Made by a program: the position numbers and the translations under genes. A DNA stretch of 10,395 nt from Ichthyophonus hoferi (lineage: Eukaryota; Opisthokonta; Ichthyosporea; Ichthyophonida; Ichthyophonidae): NCBI GenBank assembly GCA_002751075.1, contig NAOQ01000124.1, positions 133,805 to 144,199 of the forward strand, written 5' to 3'. Within the stretch, counting starts at the first letter, position 1. Each line of letters begins with the position of its first letter. Positions 1-6,531 of this stretch are shown here, piece after piece. The notes beneath the pieces are model-generated. The model was not told the DNA's origin. It did no database searches and was given only the letters and a program-made list of their open reading frames with translations.

Positions 1-53
1 TATTATTATTATTATTATTATTATTACTATTACTACTATTTTTATTTTTATTA

Positions 54-89
<36 letters not shown>

Positions 90-122
90 CTTGCTATTGT
101 TATTATTACTATTATTATTATT
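1..122. repeat. Imperfect TTA trinucleotide microsatellite
   Basis: Nearly pure repeats of TTA/ATT, broken by short T runs and a few C or G substitutions, begin at the window edge and fade at about 122. The tract probably starts before the window. It lies in the intron upstream of the first visible kinase exon and carries no coding signal. Confidence 0.95.
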
Positions 123-619
123 GAAGGTATTGTCGAGTACCTGGTTAAGTCCAGTATTTGTTTTATTTCTTTTGTTTTTTGTTTTTATGTCTTCATGTGG
201 GTAAATGTTGACAGGAATATTTTTAATGTACCATATAATTCATATAACGATATAATAGGGTTGACCAATTGAAATATATGCTTTTTTGAGGTATATCTAT
301 GTCGTTTATTGCGTGAAATGTTCAGCATAAACATCTATATACATACATACATACATAAAAACATACACGCATATATACATACATACACACATACATACAT
401 CCATACATACATACACACATACATATATACATACATATATACATACATACATAAATACATAAAAACATACATACATACATACATACACACATACATACAT
501 ATATACATACATGCATACCTACAGACGTACGTATGTAATATCATACTATTATTCCATCATATATGCGTATATAGCATGCCATTATATACAATAGAAATGT
601 TTACTCCTGATTGGTTCAG
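123..619 (+). other. 3' part of an intron of the kinase gene
   Basis: This stretch precedes the first recognisable kinase exon and ends in the acceptor TTGGTTCAG. I searched it by eye for the HRD catalytic-loop exon, which should come next upstream, and did not find it, so that exon lies outside the window. The section 123-334 is unremarkable A+T-rich DNA; the rest is mostly the CATA repeat described separately. Confidence 0.75.
335..520. repeat. CATA/TACA tetranucleotide microsatellite (first copy)
   Basis: About 185 bases of ACAT tetranucleotides with scattered interruptions such as TATATA, ACACAC and ATAAAA. A 4-base unit of this composition has no stop codon in any frame on either strand, so it produces spurious long open frames rich in Tyr, Ile, His and Thr (+ strand) or Tyr, Val, Cys and Met (- strand). 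These are not genes. Confidence 0.95.
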
Positions 620-718
620 GGTCCAACGTTCTCCTCAATGCCAGAGGTGATGTAAAGCTAGCTGACTTTGGATTGGCTAGAACCTATGCGGACGATAGGA
701 GGGGATACACAAATAGAG
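620..718 (+). CDS. CDK12: Kinase exon: catalytic-loop end, DFG and activation segment
   Basis: Opens after TTCAG at 615-619 with two bases that complete a codon begun in the previous exon; if that exon ends in G the residue is Gly, as in the KGSN of CDKC. It then reads [20 protein letters not shown], and continues to GYTNR, ending on one base (phase 1) before donor GTCAGT. Asp of DFG is at 664-666 and the predicted activating Thr codon is ACA at 709-711. Confidence 0.93.
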
Positions 719-3700
719 GTCAGTGTGTTGTAGATTGCATATGATTGCCTAGAATAATTGGATCTCATAGAGCTAGGTTTCTATGGTAGCACATACATCT
801 TAATTGGATATATGTGGATGTTGTGTTATCCGTAACTAGTCATTATCCGAGCTATATTATTGAATAATTATCTATGAGGAACACATCCCTTTATGGTGTG
901 ATATAGTCTGAATTGCTTGGTTGGTATTTAAAAATGGTCAGGATGATATTTAACCTATGGAATAATGTCTATAGGTTGTTATGTGTAATTGTAAGTAGGA
1001 TGTAGCACACAAAATATTTTATTATTATCTTCCCACCAGCTTGATTGTACCAAAATCACCCATAGATATATCTATAGGTATATAATAAATTTATTAACTT
1101 ACACGAATCTATCTACAAAGGCATATAAAACATAGGTATATAGGTATATATTCTTGTACTCGCGTACCTACTATCATATATAAATACATGCATTCATACA
1201 AACATACATACACACATACATACATACATACATGCATATATACATACTTACATACATACATACATGCATACATACATACATACATACATACATACATACA
1301 TACATACATGCATATCATATAGTCATTACGTTATGGTATCGACCGCCGGAGCTTTTAATGGGAGAGGAGAAATATGGACCAGAGGTGGATATGTGGAGTG
1401 CAGGGTATAGCCTACTATCTACTATAGCCTTAATATATGGATATTACAACTAGATTACTGTGTTAGCTTATATGTTCATTTTTTTATTACTTGTAAATTT
1501 AATATTAAGTAGATTATAAATGGTATTCAGTATTTGTCTCACAAATAAGTGTGTTTCTCATCTAGTATATTTACTTATACAGTTAGTTATAATGATAAAT
1601 GTACATATGAATTTACGTAGTATATTTGCATTGCCGCACACCTATTTAGATATTATTATATGGTATTGTTGTTATAGGATTCTATGCATATGATAAGCAT
1701 CTCCCTGGTAGAATACATAGATACATGCATGCATATATTATAAGTATATATTATCTGAATTGACCTTTAGAGATGCACAAACAGTGTTCCTTTGTATTGC
1801 ATTTACACATATATTTATAATCGACGAAATAGTATTGTTTTTATACGTATACATGATGATGATAGATAATACACATATCGATATATATATATATACTTTT
1901 ATAGACTAATTACTAATATATCTATACTTAGGTGTTATGTGTTACTATGACAACCAAGACTACAAAATCTCTATAAAAATATAGGTGTAAATGGGTTGAG
2001 AGAACATTGTGATCTGTATTGTTTTTTTATGTTATCTTATTATATATTATATTAGTTTAAATGTATGCAAGTATATATTATTTTATTTCTATCCCTGCTT
2101 ATTCTGTATTGCTTTAGATTTATACGTATCTATTGTATTGGTTCAGATGTATGCTTGGGGAGCTATTGGCCGGTACACCAATGTTCAAGGGACAAGATGA
2201 AATCAGCCAATTAGATTTAATATGTAGGTAAGTAAGATGGCCAGGAAATATTTTTCTTTAATGTTTATAAACTGGATCTGAATATAAGGGTTAAAATACG
2301 CTGTTGTATGATTAAATATAACTTTAATTTGTCTAATCATTGTCAAGAGTTTATTTTACGTTGTTTTTTGTCTGGTGGAATTAAGGTAATATATTTTAAT
2401 TTTTAATTTTAATGCTAAGGATTTCTCTTCAATGAGTATCATCTGAGGGGTTTATTCTAACATTCTTGTTTTCATTGGGTTTGTGATATTTATTCATTTT
2501 GCCGACCACTGTTAATCAATAAAATCATATCAGTAACCATAATATTTATGTGGGTGTGTTTGTATTTAAATATATCATCATATACCTGTGCTTGCCTATG
2601 GAAGTGTATGTGTGTATTGGTTATGTATGGGTTTTACTTCCCTTCTCTCTACATGTAAGCATAACTTACCCTTTCTTACCTTAAGCTGTTACTCCGACAA
2701 TGACGCATGTCACATAGCAGACTATAGTATAAAGAAAACTGGAAGTCTTGTCTCAAGCACAAATTGGCTAATTTTTACCTAATATAACATGGTATACAGG
2801 AACTAATATACACCTCCCACCCATTTTCCCTTACCCTATTCTACTTTAGGGTATGCGGGACACCAGATGAGAGCACCTGGCAAGGAGTAGAAACATTGCC
2901 TTGGTATAGTAAAATATGCCCTAGGGCGAAATACACTGCTCAACTACATACTTTTATGAGCCAGTATGGCACGTAAGAAACATTCCCTACGAGCTATCTC
3001 TATTCACATTTTATTTCTATAATCACTCAACATATATATGTTTATATATAAGTATTTGTATGTGTACATGGATGTGTATATATGTATTTATATTCTTGTA
3101 TATCTTTCCATTCTCAATCCGCAATTTATTTTGTGCACTCTGTCATGAAATATTCTATTGATAACTCATAGAATGTGCATAAATGAAAACAACAATAAAC
3201 CATCTATAAACCTTAAATCCTAAACATACAATATGTATGGAATACAATCCACGCATTCTATTCCAAAGAGGATATTCCTCTAGATATGTGTACACTTCTA
3301 CGTATACACTCCCTGCTATTTTGTATGTTTAAAGGCATATATATCTCATTATACGAATACTTTTTTTAGTACTATTTAAGTAACTGCTATCTAGCTATGT
3401 GTTATTTTCTCTCTGATTTCTACCTTTTTTTTCCGATTTGATCTCCCATATATATATATATATATATATATATTGTGATATTTGTTTATTGTTTTTTACC
3501 TCGTTTTGCTTTATCCTTATCATCTCTATTATCTGGCTGTTCTTATTCACTCTTACATTATCTTTCTCTATTTTTTTCTATTTATCTATCTCTATATATC
3601 TTTCTGTGTATCTATCTATCCATCCATCTACCACTATCTCTCTGTATATGTTTCCTCGTTTCCCTTCTTCCTCTCTCATTTTCCATTCCAGGTTCTCTCA

Positions 3701-5063
3701 GGAAGCCCTTCTACTATTAGAAGCAATGTTAGCCATGGATCCTAGTAAGAGAATGCTAGCTGATGTGGCAGCCCAGCATGTTTTCTTTAACCGTACCTAC
3801 AGTATGGATGAGATAAGGTTAGTATCGGTATAGATAGAAAGCGGATATGTAGACGGATGTGGAAGAATCTGAAAGAAGGAAATAGAGAAATAGATTATAG
3901 CAATCGAAAAGGGGGCTTTAGGTGTATAAGGAAGATATATGTATGTGAGATTATATGTAAAAAAAAATGAGGTGTCAAGAATGATAATAGGAATTATGAC
4001 TGCCTTCAATGACTTATGAGAAATATATAGCTAATAATTTTCTTTAATTGGTATCATTAAATTAATTAATTAATTAGAAGCATTATACTGAGTCTATCTA
4101 GGTCTATATACGAATTCCACTGTACTAAATAGACTCTAAGCTGTCATGAGTTATGTCTTTGTCATTTAATAATTTAATAAGCACTTATCATGGAATAGAT
4201 ATCATATGGTATAATGGCATATACTCACTTGGTTACTATGAAGTATTCCCGTTGCTCGATCGATCATATATTTGTATATAATATTTTGTTAGACATGATT
4301 TCATTATTTTTTTTTTTTTTTTTTTGAAATCAGTCATATGTTGCTGTGTAGTTTTATGTATCTCATCAACCTAATTATAGAAAGACTCATGTGTACGTAC
4401 ATACATAACTTGTATAGTCATGCATGATTAGATAGTTATCTATGAAGACAATCTAGTTTGTTCAAACCCTTCTTGGTCTTTTATGGGCTAGGTGATAATG
4501 ATCCAAATATATTTTGATCCATGTATTGCAATATAGTGACTATTCTAAATATAGCGTAACATCTATGTTACTGTATAAGAATGGTTTTTGAAATATTTTT
4601 TAAATCTAACCAATTTGATATTTATTTTAAAATAATTGTATCAATTGCTTAATACTTTTAAGTTTCCCTATACTTTTTTGCATTATCAAATAATTTTGAT
4701 GTTTTATTTGAGTATACTCCAATTGCATACATACTTTCATTTTCTTTAAAATAAACATATCGTTTCTCACTAATATTGTAATATATATGGATCTCAAATC
4801 ACATTCCCCACATCCAATTATCTAGATTATTTGTCAAGATCTGATCAGTGATTTGCTTTTATTTTTTAAATCATCTAAAAATATAATTTAGCTTTCATTG
4901 GGCAATATAACTTTCAAAAAAATATTTGGCGTATAATTTCTTTTAAATTTTGTGTAATGATGCTAATTTAAAACTATGTTCACTGTATAGGTTACCAACC
5001 GATCGAAATTATCATGAATACGGCACCCGATTGGAGCAACAGAGGAAACAAACTCATACTTAA
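620..5063 (+). CDS. CDK12: CDK12/13-type cyclin-dependent kinase (CDKC/Ctk1 clade), C-terminal part, six exons
   Basis: Predicted C-terminal part of a kinase that phosphorylates the RNA polymerase II C-terminal domain with a cyclin K-like partner in the nucleus. Exons: 620-718, 1323-1404, 2147-2227, 2850-2972, 3692-3817, 4991-5063; introns are phase 1 then four of phase 2. The joined frame has no stop before TAA at 5061-5063 and gives 193 residues. Counting from Ser at 622: DFG at 15-17, activation-loop Thr 30 in YTNRVITL, PPE at 40-42, the alpha-F Asp 55 (DMWSAGC), MLGEL at 62-66, CGTPDE at 89-94, the DPSKR Arg 148, and an HE motif at 178-179. MLGEL and the HE motif favour CDK12/13/CDKC over CDK9; CGTPDE-x2-W is close to plant CDKC. 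The N-lobe, cyclin-binding helix and HRD lie upstream. The protein ends 14 residues after HE, far shorter than vertebrate CDK12. The symbol denotes family, not proven orthology. Confidence 0.87.
719..1322 (+). other. Kinase intron (604 nt)
   Basis: Phase 1 intron with donor GTCAGT and acceptor CATATAG. The first 460 bases are plain A+T-rich sequence with stops in all + frames. The last 130 bases are a CATA microsatellite that reaches almost to the acceptor. There is no usual pyrimidine tract next to the acceptor. Confidence 0.88.
1181..1313. repeat. CATA/TACA tetranucleotide microsatellite (second copy), abutting a splice acceptor
   Basis: About 130 bases of ACAT repeats, cleaner than the copy at 335-520, with interruptions such as GCAT. 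It ends about nine bases before the AG at 1321-1322. No AG dinucleotide occurs from 1144 to 1320, so the repeat works as a long AG-free zone before the acceptor. Open frames through it run into the kinase exon but are repeat artefacts upstream of 1323. Confidence 0.95.
1323..1404 (+). CDS. CDK12: Kinase exon: P+1 loop, PPE motif and start of helix F
   Basis: The two first bases, TC, join the G of the previous exon to give Val in [16 protein letters not shown], which is the CDK12/CDKC activation-segment consensus. The exon continues [15 protein letters not shown] and stops after two bases of a Gly codon (phase 2) at donor GTATAG. Reading through the donor meets a stop at 1453, which supports the splice. 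Confidence 0.94.
1405..2146 (+). other. Kinase intron (742 nt)
   Basis: Phase 2 intron, donor GTATAG, acceptor TTGGTTCAG. It is A+T-rich with a short AT dinucleotide run at 1881-1895. I see no further exon, RNA gene or element in it, and no clear CTAAC-type branch site near the acceptor. Confidence 0.85.
2147..2227 (+). CDS. CDK12: Kinase exon: helix F to helix G (CMLGELLAG)
   Basis: Starts with A, completing Gly of SAGC, then reads [18 protein letters not shown] and SQLDLIC. CMLGEL parallels CILGEL of animal CDK12/13 rather than CIMAEM of CDK9 (comparison from memory). It ends with AG of an Arg codon (phase 2) at the perfect donor GTAAGT. Confidence 0.93.
2228..2849 (+). other. Kinase intron (622 nt)
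   Basis: Phase 2 intron with donor GTAAGT. A likely branch site ACTAAT at 2802-2807 is followed by a C/T-rich tract and the acceptor CTACTTTAG. An open frame at 2588-2782 inside it has no recognisable motif and I do not call it. Confidence 0.86.
2850..2972 (+). CDS. CDK12: Kinase exon: CMGC-insert region (CGTPDE...LPWY)
   Basis: One base completes Arg, then [19 protein letters not shown] and a basic stretch [11 protein letters not shown], ending in two bases of a Thr codon (phase 2) at donor GTAAGA. The pattern CG(T/S)PDE, then W and LPWY, is close to plant CDKC and also fits the CGSP...W...LPYF of animal CDK12. Confidence 0.92.
3448..3473. repeat. AT dinucleotide run
   Basis: Thirteen AT/TA units without interruption, inside a kinase intron. 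Likely length-variable between individuals. Confidence 0.95.
3579..3632. repeat. TCTA/CTAT and CCAT tetranucleotide repeat
   Basis: Imperfect TATC repeats passing into ATCC repeats, within the long pyrimidine-rich tract that precedes the acceptor at 3691. Confidence 0.8.
3692..3817 (+). CDS. CDK12: Kinase exon: helices H-I and DPSKR motif
   Basis: The first G completes Thr, then [20 protein letters not shown] and a stretch ending [11 protein letters not shown], stopping on AG of an Arg codon (phase 2) at donor GTTAGT. LDPSKR-type sequence is kinase subdomain XI, where the Arg makes a conserved salt bridge. Without splicing the frame stops at 3831-3833 after three more sense codons, LVSV-like, a possible but unsupported alternative end. 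Confidence 0.93.
4056..4075. repeat. TTAA tetranucleotide repeat
   Basis: Five tandem copies of ATTA/TTAA in the last kinase intron; the sequence is self-complementary. Confidence 0.85.
4297..4331. repeat. T19 homopolymer bracketed by a 7-bp inverted repeat
   Basis: A run of 19 T (4307-4325) is flanked by GATTTCA (4297-4303) and its exact reverse complement TGAAATC (4325-4331, sharing one T with the run). It could be a chance arrangement or a relic of a reverse-strand poly(A) tail, but no SINE or LINE body or target duplication is evident. Confidence 0.7.
4991..5063 (+). CDS. CDK12: Last kinase exon: HE motif and stop
   Basis: The first G completes Arg, then [19 protein letters not shown] and four more residues before TAA at 5061-5063. 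LPx5-6HE followed by a basic/Gln-rich helix matches the C-terminal extension of CDK12 (DCHELWSKKRRR) and CDKC (SSHEFQTKKKR), which in CDK12 packs near the ATP site. This match confirms both the splice and the family. Confidence 0.88.
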
Positions 5064-5375
5064 TCTCCATTGGGTCTTCCACAATTGAGGGGCACTCACT
5101 GGCTGATAATTTTAAATTTACTCAACGGTTATACATTAATTAGCTGTATATATCTAATTTTTATGTTAATCTTTAGTTAGATGATTAAACTTATTTCAGT
5201 ATATCATTGGTTAATGAATTTATTTTATAGCCAAACATAGATGTAAGGTATTCTCACATAAACTATAATAAGCTTTTAAACCAATTACTTTTTGAGAAAA
5301 TCAAATTACACGCATATACTTCAAGTAAAATTTGGACTATAATTGCACTTAGCCTATCATCGCAGTGTGATATAA

Positions 5376-5381
5376 AATAAA
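5376..5381 (+). promoter_or_regulatory. Candidate poly(A) signal AATAAA for the kinase gene
   Basis: First perfect AATAAA after the stop, giving a 3' UTR of about 330 nt. A GT-rich stretch (TTTGTTGTTG) follows about 22 bases downstream, as expected of a downstream element. In such A+T-rich DNA the hexamer also occurs by chance; an ATTAAA variant lies at 5184-5189. Confidence 0.5.
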
Positions 5382-5880
5382 GCGTGATGCATTGAGATGC
5401 GAATTTGTTGTTGATTTCGCGAACTTTGCATATAGAGACATTAAGATTATTATTGGATAGATTATTTTTAGAATACTACACATATTTGAATGGTGTGTTA
5501 GAGTAATACTAAATCTATATGTAGATATGCAGTTTATGATAGGGTAGGATTCTGAAAGCATAGTGATAATTATATATGGTATTAACTATAGTATTATAAC
5601 GTATATACCTACAACTATTGACATTATTTTGGTTATTATTATTTTTGAATTATATACACAATTATTCTATTATTTAGTTATTCTGGCCTCTTGATTGGCA
5701 TAGCTTTAGTACCTAATAAAAAGCGAATATTAAAGCTAATAATACTTAAAATATAATTAATATATCCCCTAAGTACGATTGTATCTACTATGTCGTTCAT
5801 ACCTTCTAAAATATTATATATCTAATGGTGTGTACTACTATCTCTTATAACTAGAAGTCATTTTTTACGTTATAAAATGT

Positions 5881-5906
5881 TACTATAAAATAATAAAGTT
5901 ATAGTA
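5881..5906. repeat. Hairpin TACTATAA / TTATAGTA with an AATAAA in its loop
   Basis: Perfect 8-bp inverted repeat, arms 5881-5888 and 5899-5906, loop of 10 bases that contains AATAAA at 5892-5897. Its stem sequence reappears in the first GNPTAB intron. Confidence 0.75.
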
Positions 5907-6402
5907 TGAAGTGTTTTAATAATTTATTATGTGTCATTATCAAACTGTATACTAAAGGATTTTTGTGAGTGACTTGTATCACTTACACCAGATCTAAGTA
6001 AACATGAAAAGAAAAGAATAAACAGTTATAAAACACGTTGTTCTTTAGGTTAATAATTATTTACATTTCATGAAAAGGTAAAAACATAGTCGATATAGTT
6101 GGTACCACTCTACCCTGTATAGAATAATTTCCTAATTAGAAGTTTTAATATATTTTTTTATACTTATTTTCTTTTATTACTGTAATCGTTATCTACATGC
6201 CTATTAGCACCCAACACGTACAAATAGAAATATTATAAGCTATTAAACAATATTATAAGGCAGACTAAAAGAGAATATACTACTTAGAACCCTTCTTCGA
6301 CCAACTCTTACTCAACATTATATTATTGGCCCAGTTCTTTTGCTAGGATAAGTTTATGAAGAAAACACAGAAACTAGAAACTAATGTTTAAAGACACGTA
6401 AG

Positions 6403-6531
6403 ATGTCAACCATGAATAGTTGCAGAAAAGCTCAGCGGCGAGTTTGCGATTTTTTCTTATCGAAATATGGATTAACGTTATGCTGTGTAGCCCTTGCTGC
6501 CAGGCTACTTTTTATAGCCCTCTTCAGTGAG
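6403..6531 (+). CDS. GNPTAB: GNPTAB exon 1: cytosolic tail and signal anchor
   Basis: Begins at ATG 6403 (a second in-frame ATG is at 6412). It encodes 43 residues: a basic segment with RKAQRR at 8-13, then SKYGL and a hydrophobic segment to residue 41, ending LFSE in phase 0 at donor GTATGT. Human GNPTAB has HRYGL and QFGE at equivalent places. One Arg (residue 34) sits inside the hydrophobic segment. Confidence 0.88.

Larger units (their letters stand above)
2973..3691 (+). other. Kinase intron (719 nt) with a long pyrimidine-rich 3' part
   Basis: Phase 2 intron, donor GTAAGA, acceptor TTCCATTCCAG. An AT dinucleotide run fills 3448-3473. From about 3480 to 3691 the + strand is strongly C/T-rich with TCTA and CCAT tetranucleotide runs, an extended pyrimidine tract leading to the acceptor. 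Overlapping open frames there come from this biased composition. Confidence 0.87.
3818..4990 (+). other. Last kinase intron (1173 nt)
   Basis: Phase 2 intron, donor GTTAGT, acceptor CACTGTATAG. It is the longest in the window. It holds a TTAA repeat at 4056-4075, a T19 run inside a small inverted repeat at 4297-4331, and a CTAAT branch-site candidate at 4963-4967. I see no exon or element in the remainder. Confidence 0.85.
5064..6402 (+). other. Kinase 3' UTR and intergenic gap
   Basis: A+T-rich sequence of 1339 nt between the kinase stop and the next start codon. It contains poly(A)-signal candidates at 5376-5381, 5715-5720, 5892-5897 and 6017-6022 and an 8-bp hairpin at 5881-5906. No supported gene on either strand; the - strand open frame at 5349-5561 has no motif. 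The GNPTAB promoter and 5' UTR must lie in the right part, but I cannot place the start site. Confidence 0.75.

Noticed and set aside
306-650. Overlapping open frames on both strands rich in YIHT or YVCM
   Set aside because: They are translations of the CATA tetranucleotide repeat, which has no stop codon in any frame; no coding signal beyond the repeat.
1109-1453. Open frames through the second CATA repeat, one running into the kinase exon
   Set aside because: Only 1323-1404 is kinase; the part before it is repeat and intron, and an AG acceptor with the right phase sits at 1321-1322.
2009-2200. Open frame covering the exon at 2147 in a different frame
   Set aside because: The kinase frame across 2147-2227 matches CDK sequence; this one is out of frame and hydrophobic from A+T-rich intron DNA.
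3438-3745. Long Leu/Ser/Phe-rich open frames
   Set aside because: They arise from the pyrimidine-rich intron tail; only the segment from 3692 in one frame is kinase.
4297-4331. Poly(T) as the tail of a reverse-strand retroposon
   Set aside because: No SINE or LINE body and no target-site duplication beyond the short inverted arms could be seen.
5349-5561. A - strand open frame of 70 codons in the intergenic gap
   Set aside because: No recognisable motif, no splice context, and length expected by chance in such sequence.
6250-6262. TATAAGG as a GNPTAB TATA box
   Set aside because: TATA-like words are everywhere in this A+T-rich DNA and no transcription start is known; not supportable.
5064-6402. 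Kinase and GNPTAB as an operon
   Set aside because: The gap is over 1.3 kb with its own poly(A) signals, and the two products share no pathway; simple neighbours are more likely.
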